From Sphingopyxis sp. BE259 (lineage in GTDB: Bacteria; Pseudomonadota; Alphaproteobacteria; Sphingomonadales; Sphingomonadaceae), in NCBI RefSeq assembly GCF_031457495.1, contig NZ_JAVDWM010000001.1:3274001-3338000 (forward strand): a DNA stretch of 64,000 nucleotides. The letters run 5' to 3'. Position 1 is the stretch's first letter. Every line of letters starts with the position of its first letter. This document shows positions 43,733 to 51,316 of the stretch, piece by piece. A model generated the notes under the pieces. That model had not been told where the DNA came from. It made no database searches and saw nothing but the letters and a program-made list of their open reading frames with translations. The translations under genes were made by a program, and so were the position numbers.

Positions 43733-43756
43733 CTTGCAGTTTACGTAAACGGCAAG
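43733..43756. promoter_or_regulatory. 24-bp palindromic operator upstream of the kinase/ACAD operon
   Basis: CTTGC-a-GTTTAC | GTAAAC-g-GCAAG: symmetric except for one base pair, with a perfect 12-bp core GTTTACGTAAAC at 43739-43750. It lies 13-36 bp upstream of the phosphotransferase ATG (43720, minus strand), so a bound dimer would cover the promoter or start region. The shape fits a dimeric regulator such as a TetR or MerR-type (LiuR-like) repressor of acyl-CoA catabolism. No regulator gene is in the immediate neighbourhood. Confidence 0.68.
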
Positions 43757-43816
43757 CGAACATTTTGCTGCCCCGCCAGCGCGCGTGCCACGCCGAGAAA
43801 CGTCGCCGTAATGCGG

Positions 43817-44464
43817 CTAGCGGCGCAGACTTTTGAGCCGCCGATCATACCATTTTGCGGCGAAATGCAGCCCCCACGCCAACGGGATCGCCGCAAACAC
43901 CCAGTACCTGTCGGTCCGCGCGAGCAACCCTTCGTCGAGATGCATGGCATAGGCGAACAGAATGAGCATCGCGACCAGCGCGAGCATGATCGTCTGAAAC
44001 CAGTTATGCCCGCTGCCCAACCGCGCCGGGTCGATCGGCAGCGGCGCACGCGCGGCAACCGCGGCCTCGATGCCGTCGCGGCGGGTGCGCCAGCCCGCGA
44101 CATAGTCCCAGATTTCGATGCCGATCATGCCGACCTCGACGATGAAGACGCCCAGTCCGATTGCGGGCGCGTGAAAACGCTGCGGGATTGCCAGCAGGTC
44201 GAGCAGCCAGCCGCCGCCGAACACGATCGCGAGCAGCGCCCCGACCGCCCACATCGCCTGAAACGGAATCGCCGCGATCATCGCATCGACATGCGCCTCG
44301 ACCTCGCCGCGCCAGCGTGCGACTTCCTCGGCCTTCACCCCCCGCGCCCGCCCGTCGCGGCCGCGATAGGCCGGACCCATTGCCGTATCGACGAACCAGC
44401 GGTCGAACCGCCGCAGCTCGGAATCGCGCATCTGCCGCTGCTGGAATTCGTTGATCAGCGTCAT
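43817..44464 (-). CDS. Membrane protein of unknown function, four helices
   Basis: A 215-residue protein. An N-terminal soluble part (about residues 1-60, with QQRQMRDSELRRFDRWFVD) precedes four membrane helices: FQAMWAVGALLAIVFGGGWLL, IGLGVFIVEVGMIGIEIW, WFQTIMLALVAMLILFAYAM and YWVFAAIPLAWGLHFAA. A basic C-terminal tail (KWYDRRLKSLRR) suggests that the C-terminus is inside. No family is recognised. I chose the ATG at 44464 over an upstream one at 44497 because AGGGCGACC lies just before it. Confidence 0.66.
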   Translation of the reverse strand: MTLINEFQQRQMRDSELRRFDRWFVDTAMGPAYRGRDGRARGVKAEEVARWRGEVEAHVDAMIAAIPFQAMWAVGALLAIVFGGGWLLDLLAIPQRFHAPAIGLGVFIVEVGMIGIEIWDYVAGWRTRRDGIEAAVAARAPLPIDPARLGSGHNWFQTIMLALVAMLILFAYAMHLDEGLLARTDRYWVFAAIPLAWGLHFAAKWYDRRLKSLRR

Positions 44465-44609
44465 GGTCGCCCTCTGCTGCCCGCGGTGATACGGCAAGAA
44501 GTTTAAGGCGACACTAAACTGACGTAACTGAGCATTTCGCCGTTGGCCGATCCGGCGAGGCGGAAGTGAGGAAGCCGTTGCGGCCCACTCAAATCAGTAG
44601 GTCCTGACC

Positions 44610-44807
44610 CTAGCCCTTCTTGAACAGGGACTCGGCGATCGCCTTGTGGCTGGTCGCAGCGGCGCGGTGCGCCTTGACGCGCTCGATCTCGCCCACGAGC
44701 GTCGCGATACGGTCATCGAGTTCGGCCAGCGACAGCGGATCGAGCGGTTGTTTGGCCAGCGCCGCGAGAATGTCGTCGCGGCGGCGGGGAAGGTCGTCAT
44801 CATCCAT
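44610..44807 (-). CDS. DUF1192 family protein
   Basis: A 65-residue protein of the DUF1192 family, small alphaproteobacterial proteins of unknown function. The diagnostic stretch is DPLSLAELDDRIATLVGEIERVKAH, an amphipathic helix likely to form a short coiled coil. It ends with an IAESLFKKG segment. AGAGAGGAG lies upstream of the ATG. It is divergent from the PIG3-type oxidoreductase; the 106 bp between the starts should hold both promoters. Small length is normal for this family. Confidence 0.82.
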   Translation of the reverse strand: MDDDDLPRRRDDILAALAKQPLDPLSLAELDDRIATLVGEIERVKAHRAAATSHKAIAESLFKKG

Positions 44808-44913
44808 GGCGGCTCCTCTCTCTCGCTGGTCCCGCGGCGACTGTTGACCCGGTGCGCCACGCTGTCAATAAGGTGGCCGTGAGGGCGAATTGAAAAGTGG
44901 GGGAAATTTCAAC

Positions 44914-45915
44914 GTGACCAGCCTGCCAGCGAGCATGACCGCCGTCGCCATCAGCGCGCCCGGCGGTCCCGAGATGTTGGTGCCCGAACAGCGCCCGGTG
45001 CCGCAGCCCGCGGCGGGCGAGGTGCTGATCCGCGTCGCCGCCGCCGGTGTCAACCGACCCGACGTGCTGCAACGCATGGGCTATTACCCACCGCCGTCGG
45101 GGGCGTCGGACCTGCCGGGGCTGGAAATCGCCGGAACGGTCGTGGCGGTCGGACCGGGGAGCGATCCTGAACTGTTGGGGCAGGCGGTGTGCGCTTTGGT
45201 AGCGGGCGGCGGCTATGCCGAATATTGCGTGGCGCCCGTCGGCAGCTGCCTGCCGGTGCCCAAGGGCTTTGCGATGACCGAGGCCGCGGCGCTGCCCGAG
45301 ACCGTATTCACCGTCTGGCACAATCTGTTCGAGCGAGCGTGGGTGAAAGACGGCGATACGGTGCTCGTCCATGGCGGCACCAGCGGCATCGGGACGACCG
45401 CGATCGGCCTGTGCAAACTGTTCGATATCCGGGTCGTCGTGACCTGTGGCAGCGCCGACAAATGCGCCGCCGCGCTGGCGCTCGGCGCCGATCTGGCGGT
45501 CGATTATTCGACCGAGGATTATGTCGAGGCGGTCAAGACGTTCACCGGCGGACGCGGGGTCGATGCCGTGCTGGACATGGTCGGCGGCGATTATCTGCCG
45601 CGTAATCTGGCGTGCCTGGCCGAGGACGGGCGGCATGTGACGATCGCTTTCCAGCGCGGGATGAAGGTCGAGATCGACATCGCCGACGTGATGCGCCGCC
45701 GCCTGACCCTGACCGGATCGACGCTGCGCGCCCGCAGCGCCGACTTCAAGGCGGCGCTGGCCGACGAGATTCACCGCACCCTGTGGCCGCGACTGGCCGA
45801 GAGCGGCTGGAAACCCGCGATGGACCAGATTTTTCCGCTGGCCGAAGCCAGCGCCGCGCACGCCCGGATGCAGGCCGGCGACCATGTCGGCAAGATCGTG
45901 CTGATGGTAGCATAG
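44914..45915 (+). CDS. NAD(P)H-quinone oxidoreductase, PIG3/TP53I3 family
   Basis: A 333-residue medium-chain dehydrogenase of the PIG3 quinone oxidoreductase family. The N-terminus is MTAVAISAPGGPEMLV, then AAAGVNRPDVLQRMGYYPPPSGASDLPGLE (the family hallmark). The NADPH motif is VLVHGGTSGIGTTAIGLCKLF. I chose the GTG at 44914, with GGGGGA 9 nt upstream and a length that matches relatives; the ATG at 44935 would be seven codons shorter. It reduces quinones or enones with NADPH. A strong hairpin follows at 45988. Confidence 0.87.
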   Translation: MTSLPASMTAVAISAPGGPEMLVPEQRPVPQPAAGEVLIRVAAAGVNRPDVLQRMGYYPPPSGASDLPGLEIAGTVVAVGPGSDPELLGQAVCALVAGGGYAEYCVAPVGSCLPVPKGFAMTEAAALPETVFTVWHNLFERAWVKDGDTVLVHGGTSGIGTTAIGLCKLFDIRVVVTCGSADKCAAALALGADLAVDYSTEDYVEAVKTFTGGRGVDAVLDMVGGDYLPRNLACLAEDGRHVTIAFQRGMKVEIDIADVMRRRLTLTGSTLRARSADFKAALADEIHRTLWPRLAESGWKPAMDQIFPLAEASAAHARMQAGDHVGKIVLMVA

Positions 45916-45987
45916 GCCGGGACCGGGCGGCGCGCCGCGCCCCCTTGCCCCTTTCGCCAATCCGGTTTACAGCCGCCGCCATTATTC

Positions 45988-46009
45988 GGCCGCTCCGTGA
46001 GGGGCGGCC
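45988..46009 (+). terminator. Hairpin between the PIG3-type gene and trcR
   Basis: GGCCGCTCC (45988-45996) and GGGGCGGCC (46001-46009) pair over eight of nine positions around a GTGA loop, followed by the T-rich CTTATTATTT. This is a good rho-independent terminator shape, lying 72 nt after the oxidoreductase stop and 29 nt before trcR. It could instead attenuate trcR. Confidence 0.6.
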
Positions 46010-46038
46010 CTTATTATTTCCGCTTGGAGAAAATCGCC

Positions 46039-46704
46039 ATGGCCACCGCCGACGCCACCCCGCTGATGCCGCATGCGACCGCCGCCTGGCTGGTCGACAA
46101 CACCGGCCTGACCTTTATCCAGATCGCCGAATATTGCGGCATCCATATCCTGGAAGTGCAGGCGATCGCCGACGAGACCGCCGCGACCAAATATACCGGC
46201 CGCGATCCCGTCCGCGCGCACGAACTGTCGATGGACGAAATCGAAAAGGGTCAGAACGATCCGAACTACAAGCTCAAGATGAGCAAGCAGGCGCAGGACA
46301 CCATCCGCCGCACGCGCGGCCCGCGTTACACGCCGGTCAGCAAGCGCCAGGACAAGCCTGATGGCATTGCCTGGATCCTGAAGAATCACCCCGAGGTTTC
46401 GGACGGTGCGATCGGCAAGCTGATCGGCACGACCCGCAACACGATCGGCGCGATCCGCGACCGCAGCCACTGGAACAGCGCCAATATCGTCGCCAAGGAT
46501 CCGGTGACGCTGGGTCTGTGTTCGCAGCGCGAACTCGACGCGCTGGTCGCCAAGGCCGCGAAAAAGGCCGGCATCGCCGCGCCGACCGACAACCGGTTGG
46601 AGGGCGACCGCGAAGCGTTGCTCGAAGAACTGCGCGCCGAACGCACCGCTGCGAACGAAGCGCGCGCCGCCGAGGAAGCGGCCGAAGCGGCGGGCGAAGC
46701 CTGA
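46039..46704 (+). CDS. trcR: Cell-cycle transcriptional regulator TrcR (DUF1013)
   Basis: A 221-residue regulator conserved in Alphaproteobacteria. Its start, MPHATAAWLVDNTGLTFIQIAEYCGIHILEVQAIADE, is the family hallmark with a helix-turn-helix-like segment. A second DNA-binding-like region is IGKLIGTTRNTIGAIRDRSHWN. In Caulobacter the homologue promotes transcription of cell-cycle genes such as ctrA (established there). A Glu/Ala-rich tail closes the protein. I chose the ATG at 46039; an upstream GTG at 45997 falls inside the hairpin. The metallo-hydrolase gene starts 4 nt later, so they are likely one transcript. Confidence 0.93.
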   Translation: MATADATPLMPHATAAWLVDNTGLTFIQIAEYCGIHILEVQAIADETAATKYTGRDPVRAHELSMDEIEKGQNDPNYKLKMSKQAQDTIRRTRGPRYTPVSKRQDKPDGIAWILKNHPEVSDGAIGKLIGTTRNTIGAIRDRSHWNSANIVAKDPVTLGLCSQRELDALVAKAAKKAGIAAPTDNRLEGDREALLEELRAERTAANEARAAEEAAEAAGEA

Positions 46705-46707
46705 CCG

Positions 46708-47835
46708 ATGGCGGGCAGCGATGACGACAATATCCCGGCGGCCAGCGGCTCGCCGGACGCATCGCTGACCCAGGACGACAGCTTTACTGCGACCAGCCAC
46801 GCCGGGCTGACCTACCCCTGGGGCGATGCCGCGCCGGGGGCGGGCGAGACGATCCGCATTGCGCCGGGGATCAGCTGGGCGCGCATCCCGATGCCGGGGT
46901 CGCTCGGCCATATCAACAGCTGGCTGCTCGACGATGCCGATGATGGCGTCGCAATCGTCGATACCGGCATCTGTCTGACCATGTGTTCGGACGCGTGGAA
47001 GGCGCTTTATGCCGGGGCGCTGAACGGCAAGCGCATCACCCGCGTGATAGGCACCCACCTGCACCCCGATCATATCGGCCTGGCGGGCTGGATCGCGAAA
47101 AAGCAGGATGTGAAGCTGTGGATGACGCGCGGCGAGATGCTGACCGCGCGGGCGATCGTCGCCGATTCGTCGGACACCGCGCCCGACGAGGTGCTGGCGC
47201 AATCGCGCGCCGCGGGTTGGGACGACGCCGCGATCGAGACGCAGCGCACGCGCGGCTGGAATATGTTCCAGCGCATGATCTTCACCCTGCCGCGCAGCTA
47301 TGTGCGGATCGAGGACGGCGACCGCATCGACCTGGGTGCCCACCAGTGGCGCGTCGTCACCGGGTCAGGGCACAGCCCCGAACATGCGTGCCTGTGGAAC
47401 GAGCGCGAGGGCGTGCTGGTGTCGGGCGACCAGGTGCTGCCGCGGATCAGCTCGAACGTGTCGGTCAACATCACCGAACCCGACGCCGATCCGCTGGGCG
47501 AATGGCTGGCGTCGATCGACAAGCTGCTGAGCGTCGTACCCGCCGACGTCACCGTCTGCCCCGCGCATGGCGAGCCGTTCAAGGGGCTGCACGTCCGGTT
47601 GATGGCGCTGCGCGACGAACATCGGATGCGGCTTTATAATCTGGCCGAGGCTGCGGCCAAGGCGCCCATGCGTGCAGTTGACAGCTTCCCCCTGTTGTTC
47701 AACCGTCCGATCGGCGAGCATAATCAGGGGCTGGCGACCGGCGAGGCGCTGGCGCATCTGAAACGGCTGGAGGTCGAAGGCCGCGTCCGTCGCGAAGACC
47801 GCGACGGGGTCTGGTGGTATCACGGGGTGGCGTAG
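46708..47835 (+). CDS. MBL-fold metallo-hydrolase
   Basis: A 375-residue cytoplasmic metallo-beta-lactamase-fold protein. The metal motif is H117-L-H119-P-D121-H122 in GTHLHPDHIGLAGW. The distal ligands are the His of GSGHSPEHACLW, the Asp of VSGDQVLPRI and the His of CPAHGEPFKG. A helical C-terminal domain (from about residue 300) resembles those of LACTB2-like hydrolases. The substrate is unknown; thioesters or ribonucleotides are possible. It follows trcR with a 3-nt gap, suggesting a shared transcript with this regulator. Confidence 0.86.
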   Translation: MAGSDDDNIPAASGSPDASLTQDDSFTATSHAGLTYPWGDAAPGAGETIRIAPGISWARIPMPGSLGHINSWLLDDADDGVAIVDTGICLTMCSDAWKALYAGALNGKRITRVIGTHLHPDHIGLAGWIAKKQDVKLWMTRGEMLTARAIVADSSDTAPDEVLAQSRAAGWDDAAIETQRTRGWNMFQRMIFTLPRSYVRIEDGDRIDLGAHQWRVVTGSGHSPEHACLWNEREGVLVSGDQVLPRISSNVSVNITEPDADPLGEWLASIDKLLSVVPADVTVCPAHGEPFKGLHVRLMALRDEHRMRLYNLAEAAAKAPMRAVDSFPLLFNRPIGEHNQGLATGEALAHLKRLEVEGRVRREDRDGVWWYHGVA

Positions 47836-47884
47836 GGACGACGTGCTGACGGCGGCTTTGGGGTGGCTTCCCAACCGCCCTCCC

Positions 47885-48160
47885 TCAATCGCGCCGCTGC
47901 ATGATCCAGCTGAACGCCATCGCGTTGAATATCGTATACAGCCCATAGAGGATCAGCGCGGTAAACCAGCTCCGCGTCGCGATCGCCATCGCGCCGACGA
48001 GGAGCAGGAATTCGAAGATATAGGTGATGTGCGGCCCCGCCTTGTCGGCGAGCGGCCGGACCATCTGCTGGATCAGCGGGTCGTCGCTTTCCATGAAGGC
48101 GCGGTGCATCGCGAAATTGGCGATGCCGGCACAGAAAATGGCGATGAGGGCGATTACCAT
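47885..48160 (-). CDS. Small membrane protein of unknown function
   Basis: A 91-residue protein with three hydrophobic segments: VIALIAIFCAGIANFAM, HITYIFEFLLLVGAMAIAT and WFTALILYGLYTIFNAMAFSW. A short polar loop with MESDDPLIQQMVRPLADK separates the first two. No family is recognised. It is divergent from the DUF481 gene and convergent with the metallo-hydrolase gene (about 50 nt between stops). Confidence 0.64.
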   Translation of the reverse strand: MVIALIAIFCAGIANFAMHRAFMESDDPLIQQMVRPLADKAGPHITYIFEFLLLVGAMAIATRSWFTALILYGLYTIFNAMAFSWIMQRRD

Positions 48161-48292
48161 AGGTTTGCAAATGGGGCGGACGGGCTGGAAATGCCAGCCT
48201 CTTTCGGGTTATAGTCGGCCATCGCACCGCTTTGGCCTTGCGCCAAATATCGAACGAACCCGGCCTTGCGCCGCCAGCGAAGGACGTCTTCC

Positions 48293-49474
48293 GTGACCTC
48301 TCTCCCCCGACTGGCCGCGCTATGCCTGCCGCTCGCACTTGTCGCGTCCCCCGCCGGTGCGGCGCAGGAACTTGCGAACCCGCCGCAGCCGAACCCCGCG
48401 CTTGCCGATCCGGTGCTGGCCAACCCGATCCCGACCGCGCTGGTGCCGCTCGACCCGCCGTTGCCCGATGCTGTGCGCGCGATGCTCGACGCGGCTTTTG
48501 CCGGCGGCGAGAATGACGATGTCGAAGCCGTGGTCCGCATCGCGCGGATGACCAATCCCGGCAATGTCGGGGAAATCGACGCGCTGCTTGCCTTTTACCG
48601 CAGCGGGCATCCGGCGGTGAACCCGCCCGATCCGGTCGCCGAGATGCTCGCAGCCGCGATGGCCAGCGGCAAGGATGCCGACGTCGAGGCGGTAGCGAAG
48701 CTGGCGAAAAATACCCGGCCCGACGACGCGGGGGACATCGAGGCGCGACTGGCCGCCTATCGCGCCGAACGCCAGCGGCTGAAGGACGAGGCCGCCGCGG
48801 CGGCGCGCGCCAAGCTGGCGGCGTCGAAATTCTGGCAGAATTGGAAGGGCGAGGGACAGATCGGTGCGTCGCAGAGCAGCGGCAACACCAAATCGGCGGG
48901 GTTGAGCGCCGGGATCGCGCTGGCGCGGCAAGGTATCGACTGGACCCACAAGCTGCGCGCGCAGGCCGATTATCAGCGCACCAATGGCCGCACCTCGGTC
49001 GAGCGCTATATCGGCGAAATCGAACCGCAATATCGCGTCAACGACCGTGCCTTCGCCTTTGGGCTGGCGCGGTGGGAGCATGACCGCATCCTGGGATATG
49101 ACACGCGCTGGAACGTGTCGGGCGGGCTCGGGTACAAGCTGGTGGATACCAAGACGATGTCGCTCAGCCTGAAGGGCGGCCCGGCGTGGCGGCTGACCGA
49201 TTTTGTCCGCGGCGAAACCGACAGCGAATTGACCGCGCTGGGCGGGATCGATTTCGGCTGGCAATTGTCGCCGACACTGCGGCTGACGCAGGTGGCCTCG
49301 ACGATCGTCGGCGAAGCGAACAGCTCGACCAGTTCGCTGACCGCGCTCAATGCCAAGCTGACCGGCGCGCTGTCGGCGCGCATCGCCTATTCGGCGCAGA
49401 TCGACACCAGCCCGCCGCCGGGCATCGAAAGCGTCGACACCCAGACGCGGTTTACGCTGGTGTACGGCTTTTAG
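48293..49474 (+). CDS. DUF481 outer-membrane protein (YdiY-like)
   Basis: A 393-residue outer-membrane protein. The signal peptide (TSLPRLAALCLPLALVASPAGA) is followed by an Ala/Pro-rich helical part (to about residue 195) with repeated segments such as DDVEAVVRIARMTNPGNVGEIDALLAFY and a near copy, DADVEAVAKLAKNTRPDDAGDIEARLAAY. The C-terminal DUF481 beta-barrel begins WKGEGQIGASQSSGNTKS and ends FTLVYGF, a terminal Phe. DUF481 proteins are salt-induced, but their function is unsettled. I chose the GTG at 48293, with AAGGA upstream. Confidence 0.84.
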   Translation: MTSLPRLAALCLPLALVASPAGAAQELANPPQPNPALADPVLANPIPTALVPLDPPLPDAVRAMLDAAFAGGENDDVEAVVRIARMTNPGNVGEIDALLAFYRSGHPAVNPPDPVAEMLAAAMASGKDADVEAVAKLAKNTRPDDAGDIEARLAAYRAERQRLKDEAAAAARAKLAASKFWQNWKGEGQIGASQSSGNTKSAGLSAGIALARQGIDWTHKLRAQADYQRTNGRTSVERYIGEIEPQYRVNDRAFAFGLARWEHDRILGYDTRWNVSGGLGYKLVDTKTMSLSLKGGPAWRLTDFVRGETDSELTALGGIDFGWQLSPTLRLTQVASTIVGEANSSTSSLTALNAKLTGALSARIAYSAQIDTSPPPGIESVDTQTRFTLVYGF

Positions 49475-49503
49475 GGCGCGGTTGCGGACCGCCCAAGAAA
49501 CCT

Positions 49504-49585
49504 CGTCATTGCGAGCGAAGCGAAGCAATCCAGGGCGGTTTACGCCAACCTGGATTGCCACGTCGCTTTGCTCCTCGCAATGACG
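49504..49585. repeat. Palindromic intergenic repeat, family A copy 3
   Basis: Outer arms CGTCATTGCGAG...CTCGCAATGACG with the inner CAATCCAG / CTGGATTG, as in copies 1 (1437-1519) and 2 (25508-25583). The right arm shows the same kind of insertion as copy 1. It lies between the convergent DUF481 and M20 peptidase genes, 30 nt after one stop and 70 nt from the other. It is suited to a bidirectional terminator, as in copy 2. Confidence 0.9.
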
Positions 49586-49654
49586 TAGAGGATTGACCCG
49601 CGGTCCGTTGTTCCGGCCTACGACGAGATGGAGAAAGCGGACAAGCGCCGCGAC

Positions 49655-51190
49655 CTATTTGATCGCCGCCAGCGTGTAGAGAAATTCGGCGAAACCCATC
49701 GTCGCGTCGACCAGCCCGGCGACCTTGGGATTGGTCGAATCGATCAGGAAATATTCGTCGGGGGCGTGGGCGCCCGATCCGTGGCCGGTGCCGAAATGTC
49801 CTGCCGGGATCGACACCGGCGGCGCGGTGAAGGTCGCACCGGGCCAGCTGCCCGCGAGCCGCGCGTTGAGGTTGGTTGCGACGCCCATCCGCTTGTAGGT
49901 CGCCAGCGCAGTGCGGATCAGGCGGCTGTCCTCGGCGACTTCGGTCGGGTCGTAGCCCCCCGACACATTGACCTCGACATCCTTGAAGCCATGCTTGTCG
50001 AGATGGGCGCGCAGTTTCTGTGTCGCCTCGGCGCGGGTCTGGTTGGGGACGAGGCGCAGGTCGAGCTTGGCGACGGCGCGGCCGGGCAGGATCGTCTTGC
50101 CGCCGGGGCCGGTATAGCCCGCGACCAGCCCTTCGATATTGACCGTCGGTTCCTGCGCCAGCCGGATCAGCGCATCGTCATAGGCGAGGTTGTCGATCCA
50201 GTGCGTGACCCCCAGCGCCGCCTTTTGCTGCGCTTCATCCCCCGCCTTCGCAGCTTCGCGGATCAGCGCCTTCTCACGGTCGGTGAGCGGGCGGACATTC
50301 TCGAACCAGCCCTCGATTACGGGCTTGTTGCCGTCGGGGGTGACGAGCGTTTGCAGCGCCTGCACCAGCCGCCAGGCAGGCGAATCGACCATCGCCTTTA
50401 GGCTGGAGTGGACATCGCCCTTGGGCCCGCGGCCCCATTTTTCGCCGCTGGCGACCAGTTCGAGTTCGATGATCCCCTTCGACCCCAGGTTGACCGTGAC
50501 ATTGCCGTTGCGGCCCTGCGAGGCGAAGGGGATGAAGATGCCATCGCATTTCTTGAGCGCGGCAAGGATGTTGGGCTTGGTCGCGATCTGGCGGAAATGC
50601 GGCGAGCCGATCTCCTCCTCGCCCTCGCAGATCAGCACGATATTGACCGGCAGCTTGGCTTTCGCGGCGCGGATCGCGTGGAGCGCCGCAAGGAAGGTCG
50701 CCTCCGGCCCCTTCTGGTTGACCGCGCCGCGGCCCATGATCGCCTGCCCGAAACCGGGGCGCTCGACCATCCGGCCCTCAAGCGGCGGTGACGACCATTC
50801 GGCCGGGTCGAACTGTTTCACGTCATACATGAAATAGATGCCGAGCGTGCGCGGGGCGCCGACGTCGATCGTGCCGAACACCCCGGGCTGGCCGTCGGTG
50901 GGGACGATCTCGACATTGCCGAACCCCGCGTCACGCGCCAGTTCGGCCATATAGGCCGCGCCCTCGGCCATATTGCGGTTTTCGGCCGCAATCGAGGGCA
51001 GCGCGATCCAGTCGCGGATGCGCTTGATCGACGCCTCCTTGCCGGCCTCGGCGGCCTTGCGGATCGCGGCGCTCTGGCTGCTGGCGGCCAGGGCCGGGAA
51101 AGGCGCCATGACCGCAGCGCCCGCACCAAGCATGGCGGCGCCGCGAATCAGCTCGCGGCGGTTCGGTCGGTCGACGTTACGGAAATCCAT
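49655..51190 (-). CDS. Tat-exported M20-family metallopeptidase
   Basis: A 511-residue exported zinc peptidase of the M20/M25/M40 family. A twin-arginine signal is present: NRRELIRGAAMLGAGAAVMA, then FPALAAS. Metal- and substrate-site regions include the GIYFMYDVKQFDP segment near the expected metal-His/Asp, MGRGAVNQKGPEATFL, LICEGEEEIGSPH (catalytic Glu pair) and SGAHAPDEYFLID near the C-terminus. Members cleave dipeptides or deacylate amino acids in the periplasm. The usual HxD of the first metal motif appears as YDVKQ, so that ligand may differ. I chose the ATG at 51190 as start of the signal peptide. Confidence 0.85.
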   Translation of the reverse strand: MDFRNVDRPNRRELIRGAAMLGAGAAVMAPFPALAASSQSAAIRKAAEAGKEASIKRIRDWIALPSIAAENRNMAEGAAYMAELARDAGFGNVEIVPTDGQPGVFGTIDVGAPRTLGIYFMYDVKQFDPAEWSSPPLEGRMVERPGFGQAIMGRGAVNQKGPEATFLAALHAIRAAKAKLPVNIVLICEGEEEIGSPHFRQIATKPNILAALKKCDGIFIPFASQGRNGNVTVNLGSKGIIELELVASGEKWGRGPKGDVHSSLKAMVDSPAWRLVQALQTLVTPDGNKPVIEGWFENVRPLTDREKALIREAAKAGDEAQQKAALGVTHWIDNLAYDDALIRLAQEPTVNIEGLVAGYTGPGGKTILPGRAVAKLDLRLVPNQTRAEATQKLRAHLDKHGFKDVEVNVSGGYDPTEVAEDSRLIRTALATYKRMGVATNLNARLAGSWPGATFTAPPVSIPAGHFGTGHGSGAHAPDEYFLIDSTNPKVAGLVDATMGFAEFLYTLAAIK

Positions 51191-51268
51191 GGCTTGCTCC
51201 CCTGCGGTATAAGTTTCGCGAGGAGTGTTCTTCAAATCGAGCGGCATAGCAAGGATGCACCGGCGAGA

Positions 51269-51286
51269 TCCCGGTCTTCGCCGGGA
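51269..51286 (-). terminator. Short hairpin between fumarase and M20 peptidase genes
   Basis: TCCCGG (51269-51274), loop TCTTCG, CCGGGA (51281-51286): a perfect 6-bp stem about 30 nt after the fumarase stop on the minus strand. It is also similar to the CCGG/AAAGCCGGGG arms of repeat family D at 53785, so it may be a repeat fragment. Weak evidence as a terminator. Confidence 0.35.
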
Positions 51287-51316
51287 CAAGGGAAAGGGGG
51301 GACGGGCTGCGGCGTT

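Noticed and set aside
45997..46704. A longer trcR starting at GTG 45997.
   Set aside because: That codon lies in a terminator-like hairpin; the family N-terminus begins at 46039.
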